A stretch of DNA of 64,000 nucleotides from an endosymbiont of Galathealinum brachiosum (GCA_003349885.1 QFXC01000013.1:558001-622000), one strand, 5' to 3'; positions 8,863 to 20,478 are shown, numbered from the stretch's first letter. Numbers and translations are program-made. The notes: generated by a model not told the origin, from the letters alone.

Positions 8863-9633
8863 ATGAAAAAGAAAAGCATTATAATAATTGGTATGGGCGA
8901 AATGGCCGGTGTATTTGCACGGGGATTTCTACGCTGCGGTTTCCCGGTCACTCCAGTTACCCGACAAATGGATAGTCAGCAGGTTGCTAGTGAAATACCT
9001 GACCCGGAACTGGTATTAGTCGCTGTTGCTGAAAAAGATGTGCAGGCCGTACTCTCTAATATCCCTCAGCAATGGCAAGAGTCTCTGGTACTGTTACAAA
9101 ATGAACTACTACCCAATGACTGGTTACAACATCAGCTAAACCCGACTGTTATTTCCGTCTGGTTTGAAAAGAAAAAGGGGCAGGACTATAAAGTACTTAT
9201 AGCATCTCCCGCATATGGCGACAAAGCAAACATACTTGTAGACACACTCGCCTCAATTGATATATCAGCACGTGAACTACAATCTGCTGACGAATTACTT
9301 TTTGAACTTGTCGTAAAAAACGTTTATATACTCACCACCAATATAGCAGGGTTAAAAGTAGGCGGCACAGTGTCTGAGTTATGGAAAAACCATGAAGCAC
9401 TTACCAGATCTGTTGCAGGTGAAATAATCGAATTACAGAAAAAACTAAGCACTCAGAGCTTTGACACTGAAAAACTTATAGATGCCATGTTATTTGCATT
9501 TGATGGTGACCCTGATCATAACTGCATGGGCCGCAGCGCGCCTGACAGATTAAAAAGAGCATTACAATTAGCTGAAAAACATCAGCTGAATCTGACCACA
9601 CTGAACGATATAGCCTCCGAATGTCTACTATAA
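8863..9633 (+). CDS. Rossmann-fold NAD(P)-binding protein (ketopantoate-reductase-like), function unknown
   Basis: The 256-residue protein opens with a dinucleotide-binding strand and loop, SIIIIGMGEMAGVFARGFLRCGF, followed by the VLVAVAEKDVQAVL segment typical of 6-phosphogluconate/ketopantoate-reductase-type Rossmann domains. The C-terminal half is helical (KNVYILTTNIAGLKVGG, ALQLAEKHQLN) and resembles the dimer domain of that superfamily. I do not recognise a specific enzyme. It is divergent from amgK with a 70-base spacer and precedes the diguanylate cyclase gene by 33 bases in the same direction, so it may be co-transcribed with it. The substrate is unknown. Confidence 0.7.
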   Translation: MKKKSIIIIGMGEMAGVFARGFLRCGFPVTPVTRQMDSQQVASEIPDPELVLVAVAEKDVQAVLSNIPQQWQESLVLLQNELLPNDWLQHQLNPTVISVWFEKKKGQDYKVLIASPAYGDKANILVDTLASIDISARELQSADELLFELVVKNVYILTTNIAGLKVGGTVSELWKNHEALTRSVAGEIIELQKKLSTQSFDTEKLIDAMLFAFDGDPDHNCMGRSAPDRLKRALQLAEKHQLNLTTLNDIASECLL

Positions 9634-9666
9634 TCAGGTGACCATACAATGTAATTTAACTGCCTT

Positions 9667-11160
9667 ATGCTCCAGCTATCATTAAAACAACTCACTTTAC
9701 GTTATACTGTCATCATGCTGAGTCTGGTGATAGCGCTTTCTATTATATCCTTCATTAGCATTAAAAATTTACTGGATGACAACTATCAGGAAAAGCAGCT
9801 TGAAACCCTGAAAATAAAAGCCTACAACATCAGCGTCAGACTAGAATTTTATCGTAGAATTCTTTACCGATTAGCAGAAGAAAACAAAACAAAAGATCTA
9901 ATCGTTTTTGGTGATAAAAATCAGGCACAGTTATGGGCAAAAGAAATGCAGTTACTCTTACCTGACAGTATAAGCGTGGCACTTTTCAATGATGATGGCG
10001 AAATTCTCGGACAACAGAAAGCTTTACGAGTAGGTAGATTATGTTATGCCGATTTACATAGGCATATTAATGACACCCCTTTTAATAAACCACCAGTACA
10101 TCGTGAAGATCCTGCATTTGCCCACTTTGATTTATTCAACAACGTCATATCTAACAATGAAAATATCGGGGTTTTATTCGCCAGTTTCAGATTATCCGTT
10201 TTACAGGCATTGCTGGGTGAACTCACTGAACAGGGTCAACACCTGCAATTATATACTGGGGATAATAAACTAATAGTAGAGACCAACCACTTTGTAAACC
10301 ACTCTTCTAACAACAATATTTTACATACAGTTAACTTACCAATTAAAAACTCTGACTGGTATTTAAAAGCACACATTCAACAAAAAAAAGTAACAGATAT
10401 TCTGGTTTATATCGGATTTACCAATGCCATATTATTTATTCTATTAAGCTTTATGCTTTTTGTTTTTTCCAATCGCCTGGTTAAAACATTTTCATCTGAT
10501 TTTAAAACCATTAAAAACTTACTCATTGGTTTAAAAAACAATGATATAGATACAGACAATATTCATTCAAAACTAAGTGAAACTGAAGATATTATTATAG
10601 ATATTCAACACATCGCCGAAGATATTTCAGAATCCCAACAACAACTGATGAAATTCAGTCAATGTGATGATCTGACCGGACTTTTAAATCGACGTGGTTT
10701 TTTACAGGAGTCGACTCACTGCATCGATTTAGCAAAACGTTCAATTGAATCAACATTGATTTTACTGGATCTGGATTATTTTAAACAGGTGAATGATAAT
10801 TTTGGTCATGCAACCGGTGACCTAATATTAAAAACCTTAGCGTCATGCATTAAGTCATCAACTCGTACTGTTGATGTTTCAGCTCGAATAGGTGGTGATG
10901 AATTTTCTATTATCCTGGTGAAATGCAGTTATGAACAGGCCATCACCTGGTATCAGGATATCTCTGAGGATTTTCAACAACAGCAAAAACAAAAACTCAA
11001 CCTTCCCGATGAGATAAGACTGTGTAGTTTGAGTGCAGGTTATGCCGGTATAGAATTTGATGACAAGGATATTTCTTATGCCATGTCACGTGCAGATAAA
11101 GCACTTTATGCGGCAAAGGGAGCAGGAAGGTCGAATATTCAGGGGTATGAAATCGAGTAA
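9667..11160 (+). CDS. Membrane-bound diguanylate cyclase with periplasmic sensor region
   Basis: This 497-residue inner-membrane protein is predicted to make cyclic di-GMP from two GTP. It has a first membrane helix at about residues 15-34, a roughly 210-residue periplasmic sensor region (dCache/CHASE-like size, family not identified), a second membrane helix at about 245-268, and a C-terminal GGDEF domain from about 335. The active-site GGDEF is intact at 409-413 and is preceded by an RTVD inhibitory I-site at 400-403, so product feedback is expected. It follows the NAD-binding protein gene by 33 bases and converges with rep. Confidence 0.9.
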   Translation: MLQLSLKQLTLRYTVIMLSLVIALSIISFISIKNLLDDNYQEKQLETLKIKAYNISVRLEFYRRILYRLAEENKTKDLIVFGDKNQAQLWAKEMQLLLPDSISVALFNDDGEILGQQKALRVGRLCYADLHRHINDTPFNKPPVHREDPAFAHFDLFNNVISNNENIGVLFASFRLSVLQALLGELTEQGQHLQLYTGDNKLIVETNHFVNHSSNNNILHTVNLPIKNSDWYLKAHIQQKKVTDILVYIGFTNAILFILLSFMLFVFSNRLVKTFSSDFKTIKNLLIGLKNNDIDTDNIHSKLSETEDIIIDIQHIAEDISESQQQLMKFSQCDDLTGLLNRRGFLQESTHCIDLAKRSIESTLILLDLDYFKQVNDNFGHATGDLILKTLASCIKSSTRTVDVSARIGGDEFSIILVKCSYEQAITWYQDISEDFQQQQKQKLNLPDEIRLCSLSAGYAGIEFDDKDISYAMSRADKALYAAKGAGRSNIQGYEIE

Positions 11161-11185
11161 TCCCTGTTAACACCCGTAAAAGGGA

Positions 11186-13240
11186 TTAAGCTAACATGTC
11201 CTTCAGAGCAGCAAGATGCCCTCTACCCCTTTCTTTTGCTGCCACTTCATCCACTTTACGCCCGCTACCTTCCCACTCTATTTCATCTTCAGGCAGCTCA
11301 GTTAAAAAACGACTCGGCTCACATTCAACATCTTCACCATAACGTCGCCTGTGTTTAGCATAGGTAATGGTTAATTCTTTCTGCGCACGGGTTATACCCA
11401 CATAACAAAGCCTGCGCTCTTCATCCAGGTTCTCTTCCATAATACTGGTGCGATGTGGCAGACACTCTTCTTCAACACCCACCATAAATACATAAGGAAA
11501 CTCCAGACCTTTAGCTGCATGTAATGTCATTAAACTGACCATGTCATCCTTGGCTTCTTCTTTATTTCTCTCAAGAATATCCATTAAACTCATATGAGCA
11601 ACGAGTGCACCCAGATTTTTGCTGCTATCGTCTTTATGTAAACGCGCCAGCCATTCAACTAACTCATAAACATTTTCCATGCGTTTTTCAGCAATTTTAA
11701 TATCACTGCTTAGCTCTTCAAGCCAGTCCTGATACCCGATATCTTTAATCATATCTTTGACGACTTCTATCGGATCTCCGCGCTCTGCATTATCACTTAG
11801 TAAATTAATCCAGTTTGTAAAATTCTGTAATTTTGTGACTGCCCGTTCATTTAATATTGTCGATAAACCCATTTCAAAACAGGCTTCAAACAAACTGACA
11901 TTTCGTGCATTGGCATATTCCCCCAGCTTTTCCAGAGTACTGCCACCAATTTCTCTGCGCGGGGTATTTATAATACGTAAAAAAGCGGTATCATCATCCT
12001 GATTTGCCAGCAGGCGCAAATAACCCATCATATCTTTTACTTCAGGACGTTCAAAAAATGACGTACCTCCACTCACAACATAAGGTATCTGCATTTCACG
12101 TAAATATTTTTCAAAAATTCTCGCCTGATGGTTACCTCTATATAAAATGGCATAATCACCAAAGCTGGTTCGTTTCTGAAATTTATGTGTATTCAGCTCG
12201 ACCGTCACACGCTCTGCTTCACCATCAGCACCAGGGCATTCTATAATTCGAATATTGCTACCCAGACCTAAATCAGACCAGAGCTGTTTTTCAAATGTAT
12301 GTGGATTATTTTGAATTAAGTGATTCGCACATTTTAAAATGCGTGAAGTAGAACGATAATTTTGTTCCAGTTTTATAAGATTTAATTTCGGATAATCTTC
12401 ATTGAGTAAAGCCAGATTTTCCGGTCTTGCACCACGCCAGGAATAAACCGACTGATCATCGTCACCTACCGCTGTTAAACGACCCTGATCACCAAGCAGC
12501 ATTTTCACTAATTGATACTGACTGGCATTGGTATCCTGATACTCGTCCACCAGTAAATAATGAATTCGATTTTGCCATTTTTGCAACACATCAGGGCATT
12601 TCTGAAATAACACCACTGGCTGTAAAATCAGATCATCAAAATCAAATGCATTGTAAGCCTTTAACTGACGTTGATAACGGACATATAACATGGCATGTTT
12701 TATTTCTATGTCATTTTCAGCATTAGCAATGGCCTGCTCAGGTGAGATGAAATCATTCTTCCAGCGAGAAATAGCCCAGCGGGCTTCTTCTGCATCATCC
12801 ACATTACTCAACGACTCAGAAGCATATAAACCTTTAATGAGTACCAGCGTATCTGCTGAATCAAAAACACTAAAACCCGTTTTATAACCCAGATGTTTAT
12901 GCTCTATACCCAGTATTCGTAAACCCAGATTATGAAACGTAGAGACAATCAATCCCCGGCCTTCACCTTTACCTAATAAACCTTTTACACGCGCTTTCAT
13001 TTCTCTGGCCGCTTTATTGGTAAATGTTACAGCTGCAATATGGATAGGTTTAATTCCACATTCGCGAATTAAATAGGCAATTTTCTGAGTGATTACCCGA
13101 GTTTTACCACTACCAGCCCCCGCCAATACCAGCATAGGGCCAGAAATATATTCTGCTGCTTCTCTCTGGGGCTCATTTAAACCTGCCAGAGGATGACTAT
13201 CGACATTAAAACTGGAATTTGCTGGATGGTGATCGGACAT
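11186..13240 (-). CDS. rep: ATP-dependent DNA helicase Rep
   Basis: Rep is a 3'-5' superfamily 1A DNA helicase that clears proteins ahead of replication forks and restarts them. The 684-residue length matches Rep (about 670) better than UvrD (about 720). Motifs visible are Walker A GAGSGKT near residue 41, AAVTFTNKAAREMK, VDEYQDTN (motif II), GDDDQSVYSWRGA (motif III), LEQNYRST (motif IV), LMTLHAAKGLEFPYV (motif V) and YVGITRAQKELTI (motif VI). The start MSDHHPANS is followed by the LNEPQREAA Q-like motif. It is a leftward single gene, converging with the diguanylate cyclase and divergent from ampD. Confidence 0.93.
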   Translation of the reverse strand: MSDHHPANSSFNVDSHPLAGLNEPQREAAEYISGPMLVLAGAGSGKTRVITQKIAYLIRECGIKPIHIAAVTFTNKAAREMKARVKGLLGKGEGRGLIVSTFHNLGLRILGIEHKHLGYKTGFSVFDSADTLVLIKGLYASESLSNVDDAEEARWAISRWKNDFISPEQAIANAENDIEIKHAMLYVRYQRQLKAYNAFDFDDLILQPVVLFQKCPDVLQKWQNRIHYLLVDEYQDTNASQYQLVKMLLGDQGRLTAVGDDDQSVYSWRGARPENLALLNEDYPKLNLIKLEQNYRSTSRILKCANHLIQNNPHTFEKQLWSDLGLGSNIRIIECPGADGEAERVTVELNTHKFQKRTSFGDYAILYRGNHQARIFEKYLREMQIPYVVSGGTSFFERPEVKDMMGYLRLLANQDDDTAFLRIINTPRREIGGSTLEKLGEYANARNVSLFEACFEMGLSTILNERAVTKLQNFTNWINLLSDNAERGDPIEVVKDMIKDIGYQDWLEELSSDIKIAEKRMENVYELVEWLARLHKDDSSKNLGALVAHMSLMDILERNKEEAKDDMVSLMTLHAAKGLEFPYVFMVGVEEECLPHRTSIMEENLDEERRLCYVGITRAQKELTITYAKHRRRYGEDVECEPSRFLTELPEDEIEWEGSGRKVDEVAAKERGRGHLAALKDMLA

Positions 13241-13439
13241 AGTTGACGCTTAAGTAGAGTTTGAGTACACCTGATCGTCAGCCCCGAGCTATAATCGTGG
13301 CCGGCACTTACACGAAACAAACATGCTTTGAATGACAATCAGGTGCATAGTTTATCGAATCGAACGAAAAGAGATATACCCATTGCGAAATATTTCTTTT
13401 TATAGTCAAACACTGAACCAGCTGCTAGACTCTAACTAT

Positions 13440-14000
13440 ATGAAAATTAACAATAATTCTGGATTACTGGAGGACACTACACAAATACCATCCTGTAATT
13501 TTGATGACAGACCTGATAAGACAAGTATTAGCCTGATAGTTGTGCATAACATTAGCCTGCCCCCGGGACAGTATGGTGGCCCTTACATATCTCAGCTATT
13601 TACTAACCAGCTGGATAAAGAGGAGCATCCTTATTTCGCTGATATTTACCAGCTGAAAGTCTCATCACACCTGTTAATTCGCAGAGACGGCGAAATCATT
13701 CAATATGTGCCCTTTAATAAACGCGCCTGGCATGCCGGTGCGTCTACCTACTGCGGTAAAGAATGCTGTAATGACTTTAGTATTGGCATTGAGCTCGAGG
13801 GTGCTGATGAAGAGCCTTATGAAGACATTCAATACGAAAAACTGGCAGAATTGATATTAGAATTAAGGCAAAACTACCCTGATATCAATAAAAATGCTAT
13901 AACCGGCCACAGTGATATTGCACCTGGCCGAAAAACTGACCCGGGACCTGCTTTTAACTGGGATCATTTACAACAGTTAATAACACAACAAACTGACTAA
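13440..14000 (+). CDS. ampD: 1,6-anhydro-N-acetylmuramyl-L-alanine amidase AmpD
   Basis: AmpD is the cytoplasmic zinc amidase that removes stem peptides from anhydro-muropeptides during wall recycling and so keeps beta-lactamase induction low. The frame opens at 13332, but the ATG at 13440 is chosen because it gives 186 residues and places the zinc ligands at H36, H157 and D167 (in LIVVHN, TGHSDIAPG and RKTDPG). These sit almost exactly where they are in characterised AmpD (34, 154, 164). WHAGAS and IGIELEG are further family marks. No strong ribosome site is visible at this ATG, so the longer form is not excluded. ampE follows after 16 bases. Confidence 0.92.
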   Translation: MKINNNSGLLEDTTQIPSCNFDDRPDKTSISLIVVHNISLPPGQYGGPYISQLFTNQLDKEEHPYFADIYQLKVSSHLLIRRDGEIIQYVPFNKRAWHAGASTYCGKECCNDFSIGIELEGADEEPYEDIQYEKLAELILELRQNYPDINKNAITGHSDIAPGRKTDPGPAFNWDHLQQLITQQTD

Positions 14001-14016
14001 GGATTAAACCCGCACC

Positions 14017-14865
14017 ATGGCACTCATCTGTATATTAATCGGGATTATTTTTGAACGCGTTAGCGACATACTTGAAAATTTACGTAATTTTGACTGGTTT
14101 GATAATTATAGCCGCTGGTTACTAAAAACCCTGCCCGGCTTAAGCTCGCAACACCAGTCATCTATCCTGATCTTATTACTGCCCATAATGTTAAGCGTCA
14201 TTATTTTGCAGATCTGGTTTGACGGGAAATTACTGGGGCTGATAGATCTGATATTTGGTCTGGTAATATTTGCTTTCTGTTTAGGCCCTAAAGATCTCAA
14301 TCGACAGATAAACAGGTACCTGGATGCAAGGGAGAATGGCAATGAAGCGGATGCAGATACAGAAGCCAGCGCGATTATGCAAAGAGAGCCCCCATCAGAC
14401 CCGGACCAGCAAATCGTTGAGGTAATGCGCTCAATATTACATGAATCGAATGACCGTTTTTTTGCCGTTATTTTCTGGTTTGTGCTTCTGGGACCTTTTG
14501 GAGCGTTACTTTACCGTTTGACCTCATACACTATGCGCTCAACAACCAGTGCAACACTTGCCAATGCTGCTCGCCAGTTTCAGGCTATGCTCGCCTGGGC
14601 ACCGGCACATATGGTTGCGATGGGTTACGCACTCACCGGTAATTACGAGGGTGCCAAAAAGGAATTTTACGGTAAAAACAAACAGGACGATTTATACGAC
14701 TGTAATTACCATACATTAATCACTGCGGGTCAGGGTGCCCTGAAAGACTGTGCACCCGGAGAGGAAACATCCTGCATCCGCTCTGCTCGCGGGCTGGTAT
14801 TAAGAACATTAGTCGTGTGGTTAGCATTTATTGCGATTCTGACACTGATAGGCTGGATGTCATGA
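14017..14865 (+). CDS. ampE: AmpE family inner-membrane regulatory protein
   Basis: AmpE is an inner-membrane protein of unclear biochemistry encoded with AmpD and linked to beta-lactamase induction signalling. The 282-residue product has the expected hydrophobic segments: an N-terminal ICILIGIIFE stretch, ILILLLPIMLSVIILQIWF (about 50-68), IDLIFGLVIFAFCLGP, FFAVIFWFVLLGPFGALLYRLT in the middle, and a C-terminal helix TLVVWLAFIAILTLIG. GPFGALLYR and the N-terminal IGIIFER are family marks. It follows ampD by 16 bases and overlaps the phosphatase gene by 4 bases (ATGA), so the three form an operon. Confidence 0.88.
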   Translation: MALICILIGIIFERVSDILENLRNFDWFDNYSRWLLKTLPGLSSQHQSSILILLLPIMLSVIILQIWFDGKLLGLIDLIFGLVIFAFCLGPKDLNRQINRYLDARENGNEADADTEASAIMQREPPSDPDQQIVEVMRSILHESNDRFFAVIFWFVLLGPFGALLYRLTSYTMRSTTSATLANAARQFQAMLAWAPAHMVAMGYALTGNYEGAKKEFYGKNKQDDLYDCNYHTLITAGQGALKDCAPGEETSCIRSARGLVLRTLVVWLAFIAILTLIGWMS

Positions 14866-15449
14866 GTGAGACACAGATCGATATTATCCGCCACGGCGAA
14901 CCTGAAGGTGGGCGCCGATATCGTGGATCCAGCATTGATGACCCGTTAAGTAAAATCGGCTGGCAGCAAATGTGGGATGCGGTACCGGAAAAACCACCCT
15001 GGGAACATATCATCACCTCCCCGCTTTCACGGTGTTTAAAGTTTAGCGAAGCACTGGCTGACACCATGAGTATAGATTTTTCTGTCGTAGAGAATTTAAA
15101 AGAAATTGGTTTTGGCAGCTGGGAAGGACGTACTCCTGAAGACATTAAAAATCTTGAAGGTGATGCTCTGGAAAAATTTTTACTCGATCCGGTAAATAAC
15201 CGCCCTGAAGGAGCAGAACCACTGGATGATTTTGCTAACCGTATCTGGACAGTATATGAAGATATCGCAGAGCAGTATCACGGACAGCATGTATTGGTTG
15301 TCGCTCATGCCGGCGTGATACGCGCCATTACCAGTAGTATTCTGGGCATGGCTTTAGACGACGTATATAGCCGCTTAAAAATAGAATATGCAGCGGTTTC
15401 GACAACCCGTATATCTGCGGGTAAAAAACCTGTAATGGTTTTGACTTAA
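14862..15449 (+). CDS. Histidine phosphatase superfamily (phosphoglycerate-mutase-like) protein
   Basis: This small cytoplasmic phosphatase (195 residues) has the catalytic RHGEP motif at the N-terminus (IDIIRHGEPEGG), TSPLSRCLKFSEAL as the second arginine block, the catalytic glutamate in FGSWEGRTPEDI, and the second histidine in LVVAHAGVIRAI. The form resembles alpha-ribazole phosphatase (CobC-like) proteins, but no cobalamin genes are near and the substrate is not determined. The start at 14862 overlaps the ampE stop by 4 bases, a coupled start, which favours it over the longer frame beginning at 14817. Its job within the ampDE operon is unknown. Confidence 0.82.
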   Translation: MSETQIDIIRHGEPEGGRRYRGSSIDDPLSKIGWQQMWDAVPEKPPWEHIITSPLSRCLKFSEALADTMSIDFSVVENLKEIGFGSWEGRTPEDIKNLEGDALEKFLLDPVNNRPEGAEPLDDFANRIWTVYEDIAEQYHGQHVLVVAHAGVIRAITSSILGMALDDVYSRLKIEYAAVSTTRISAGKKPVMVLT

Positions 15450-15470
15450 AAGACAGTCATTAGTCGTTAA

Positions 15471-17333
15471 TCATCTTTTAATAAGTAGATCTTCCATCTC
15501 TTTAGCCGGCAAAGGTCGACTAAATAAATATCCCTGAATCGTATCACAGGCATTAGCACCTAAAAATTCAAGTTGCTCCTGAACCTCAACACCTTCTGCA
15601 ATTACATCCATACCTAAGCCATGCGCCATGGAGATAATTGCTTTCACCAGCGCCGCATCTTCATGATCAACTTTTACATCACGAATAAATGCCTGATCAA
15701 TTTTTAAAGTATCAATCGGAAAACGTTTTAGGTAACTTAATGATGAATAACCGGTACCAAAATCATCCAGTGATAATGCAATACCCAGTTCTTTAATTTT
15801 CTTCAATCGGGCAAGTGCAATTTCAGGATCAAGAATCAATGCTGTCTCGGTTAATTCAATACACAACTTATCAGCTGGCATTCCTGTTTCTTCCAGAATC
15901 AGGGCAATTAACACAGGCAGGCCTTCATCTTTAAGCTGTCTGGCCGAAAGGTTTACTGATATTTTTTCTAACTGATAACCCGATCTAAGCCATTCCACTC
16001 CCTGACTACAGGCTTCACGAAAAACCCATTCACCAATTTGCATAATCAGGCCTGTTTCTTCCGCCACGGGAATAAATACACCAGGCGAGACAAAACCTCT
16101 TTCGGGGTGCTGCCAGCGGATTAATGCTTCCATACCCACTACCTGCCCGGTAACAACACTAACCTGAGGCTGGTAATATAAGCACAGTTCATTATTATCA
16201 ATTGCTTTATGCAGGTTATTTTCTAAAGCTAATAACTCAACCGAAGATTGATTCATTGAATCTGCAAAAAACTGGAAATTATTTCTACCCTGCGCTTTCG
16301 CATGATACATCGCAGAGTCTGCATGCTTTAGTATTTCATCCGCCTGTTTTCCATCATCAGGGTAAATCGCAATACCAATACTGGTTGATATATGTACTTC
16401 CTGTCGTTCCAGCATCATTGGCTGACTAACATTTTCAACAATACGTTCTGCTATGCGAATGATTGCCTGAATATTTTCAACATCATCGAGTAAAATTGTA
16501 AATTCATCACCACCAAAACGTGCAATTGAAGAACTATTACCATTCGCATTTATTGCAACCGAATCTGTTTTGCGCACCGCTTCAATTAAACGCTGCGATG
16601 TTATTTTTAATAATTCATCACCCGCCGAGTGCCCCATGGTGTCATTAATTAATTTAAATCTGTCCAGATCTAAAAACATTATTGCGAGTATTTTATTACT
16701 TCGTTCGGCCTGTGAGATAGCATGCTCGAGACGATCTTTAAACAATCGATTATTAGGTAAGGCAGTAAGGCTATCGTGGTAAGCCAGAAATGCAATTTGC
16801 TCTTCTGCCAGTTTACGTTCAGTTACATCACGAATAAGTGCAATCACTTCTCGTGATTTCACCGGCATCATACGCACTTCGTAATAATATAATTTCTTAT
16901 CGTGATAAATAATAAATTCAAAATGTTTTATCGAGAGTTGCTCTAACACCTGCTTGATCGAAACCTGAAATTTATCAACCACTTCAATATCTAAAACATC
17001 GTTTAAATGCTGGTTGATTAGTTTTTCACTTTTTAAATAATGATGGCTACTTTGACCAAGTTTGTAATTAATCACTCGCCCGCTAGAATCAAGATGAAAT
17101 AGCTGATCAGGAATGGCGGCGAACACCGCATTCATTTCTTCGTTAGCCTGCAATAACTCTTCTGCACTCAGGGTTAAAGACTGCTCAAGCGTGCGCTGGT
17201 CAACATCAAATTTTTGATAGGTCTCATTAACTGAAGCCAGAAACGCTTTCCAGGGTGCGCCTGATACATCAACTGATGGTAGGTATTGCTGAATTTGTTG
17301 TTTTAGTACGTGATATAAATCTGAATCAGTCAT
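15471..17333 (-). CDS. PAS-GGDEF-EAL cyclic di-GMP protein
   Basis: This 620-residue protein without clear membrane helices combines an N-terminal helical segment, a PAS-like sensor (about 65-175), a GGDEF domain (about 180-350) and an EAL domain (about 360-615). GGDEF is intact at 274-278 and EAL at 402-404 (MEALIRWQHP); DDFGTGYSSLSYLKRFPID, needed for metal binding in active EAL phosphodiesterases, is complete. It could therefore make and break c-di-GMP, with net activity set by the PAS domain. A roughly 10-residue insertion separates the RKTD of a would-be I-site from GGDEF, so normal product inhibition is doubtful. It is a leftward gene, 210 bases downstream of thiC. Confidence 0.92.
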   Translation of the reverse strand: MTDSDLYHVLKQQIQQYLPSVDVSGAPWKAFLASVNETYQKFDVDQRTLEQSLTLSAEELLQANEEMNAVFAAIPDQLFHLDSSGRVINYKLGQSSHHYLKSEKLINQHLNDVLDIEVVDKFQVSIKQVLEQLSIKHFEFIIYHDKKLYYYEVRMMPVKSREVIALIRDVTERKLAEEQIAFLAYHDSLTALPNNRLFKDRLEHAISQAERSNKILAIMFLDLDRFKLINDTMGHSAGDELLKITSQRLIEAVRKTDSVAINANGNSSSIARFGGDEFTILLDDVENIQAIIRIAERIVENVSQPMMLERQEVHISTSIGIAIYPDDGKQADEILKHADSAMYHAKAQGRNNFQFFADSMNQSSVELLALENNLHKAIDNNELCLYYQPQVSVVTGQVVGMEALIRWQHPERGFVSPGVFIPVAEETGLIMQIGEWVFREACSQGVEWLRSGYQLEKISVNLSARQLKDEGLPVLIALILEETGMPADKLCIELTETALILDPEIALARLKKIKELGIALSLDDFGTGYSSLSYLKRFPIDTLKIDQAFIRDVKVDHEDAALVKAIISMAHGLGMDVIAEGVEVQEQLEFLGANACDTIQGYLFSRPLPAKEMEDLLIKR

Positions 17334-17497
17334 TAGCTGTTTTAATTATTATAATTACAATGCTTATAAATTTAGCAGATTTTAGAGATATTTCCGAGTT
17401 TATGAACAAAGTAAAGCAATTCACATAGAGCTCACAGGGGTTTGTTTATGCTTTGGACTCAGTACGCCCACATTAAACAGGTGATTTGTCCCTGTAA

Positions 17498-17530
17498 ACT
17501 CTATGATCAAAGCTGTAACTGTCATAGAGT
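17498..17530 (-). terminator. Hairpin downstream of thiC
   Basis: A 9-base perfect stem, ACTCTATGA (17498-17506) with TCATAGAGT (17522-17530), lies 14 bases past the thiC stop in the leftward direction. It is followed by only a short T-rich stretch, so it is a probable but not strong terminator. Confidence 0.5.
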
Positions 17531-17543
17531 GATGAGAAAGGAA

Positions 17544-19442
<1,899 letters not shown>

Positions 19443-19485
19443 TCATAATGAGTGTGACTATGGCAAAAGGAAGGAGCAAACAGCA

Positions 19486-19663
19486 AAGCTTCCCTTCGCC
19501 AGTGTAATCTGGTTCAGGTTCTAAGGGTTTAGGACACAACGAACAGTTATTCGTAATACCCTTATCTAAATCAGGAAAGATCTCTATCACTTAAAGATCA
19601 CCGCGCTTTAGACAATTCTCAAAACTGTGCACTTTTAGAGCCTGCACAGAGTTCCCCTAGCTT
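19486..19663 (-). promoter_or_regulatory. TPP (THI-box) riboswitch upstream of thiC
   Basis: Read leftward, the leader has the THI-box parts in order. P1 arm AAGCT (19659-19663) pairs with AGCTT (19487-19491). P2 CTGTGC pairs with GCACAG. TGAGA sits at 19617-19621. The 3' half is ACCCTTAGAACCTGA, an arm pair CCAG/CTGG, and GCGAAGGGAAG. Thiamine pyrophosphate binding is expected to lower thiC expression. The stretch between TGAGA and ACCCT is about 88 bases, so P3 is much longer than in short THI boxes; extended P3 arms are known. The aptamer ends about 50 bases before the thiC start. Confidence 0.9.
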
Positions 19664-19784
19664 GTGGCCGCTAAGTTTACCTGAGCATGATCATTAGGTA
19701 TAGGACTATCCAAGATAGTTGACAGGGGGTAGAATCAGGCACAAATAATATAAATATTACCAATAAATACCTCAGGGGAACTCA

Positions 19785-20444
19785 ATGCCGTCACATCTGG
19801 ATCAATGTCGTTACAATATGGTTGAACAACAGGTACGCCCATGGGATGTACTGGATGATAAGGTGTTGAGTACTCTGGAAAATATTCCCCGTGATCAGTA
19901 TGTGCCAGCGCAGTATTTAAATCTGGCTTACGCAGATACAGCCATTCCCCTGAACGATACCCAGAAAATGATGCATCCAATAATTGAAGGCCGCATATTA
20001 CAGCTACTGGATATTCAGCCAGAAGATGATGTTCTGGAAATTGGCACCGGTAGTGGTTACCTTACGGCCTGCCTGGCAAATCTGGCCTGTCATGTAGAAA
20101 CCGTTGAAATAGATGAAACTTTGGCCAAGAAAGCGGCTCAAACTTTGCTCGAGCAGGGTGTATTTAACATTAGCCTGAGTTGCACTAATGGCCTTGATTT
20201 GCCTGATGTAAATAATAAATACGATATTATTGTTTTAACCGGTGCAATCAACGAAATTCCCCAGTCATTTAAAAACGCACTCACCGACAACGGAAAAATG
20301 TTTGTAGTTGATGGCGTAGACCCGGTAATGACTGCGCACATTATTACACGTACCGGTGATAATGAGTGGTCTGATGAAACAATATTTGAAACTGTATTAA
20401 CACCTTTGGTACACGGTGAACAGATACCTGAATTTAAATTCTAA
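19785..20444 (+). CDS. Protein-L-isoaspartate O-methyltransferase family protein
   Basis: This 219-residue protein is a class I SAM methyltransferase of the PIMT (Pcm) family. It has the family N-terminus (MVEQQVRPWDVLD, VPAQYLNLAYADTAIPL) and the SAM loop VLEIGTGSGYLTACLA near residue 85. In many proteobacteria this PIMT-like gene is paired with tolC, as here (34 bases upstream of the TolC gene), and the isoaspartate repair role of that subgroup has not been proved. A TTGACA box at 19719-19724 with an AT-rich segment about 17-20 bases later is a plausible promoter. Confidence 0.85.
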   Translation: MPSHLDQCRYNMVEQQVRPWDVLDDKVLSTLENIPRDQYVPAQYLNLAYADTAIPLNDTQKMMHPIIEGRILQLLDIQPEDDVLEIGTGSGYLTACLANLACHVETVEIDETLAKKAAQTLLEQGVFNISLSCTNGLDLPDVNNKYDIIVLTGAINEIPQSFKNALTDNGKMFVVDGVDPVMTAHIITRTGDNEWSDETIFETVLTPLVHGEQIPEFKF

Positions 20445-20478
20445 GCACACTTAAAATTAAAAAGTAAATTTGTAAAAT

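Noticed and set aside
13332..13439. Longer N-terminus of AmpD
   Set aside because: It adds 36 residues unlike the family and shifts the zinc ligands away from their usual positions.
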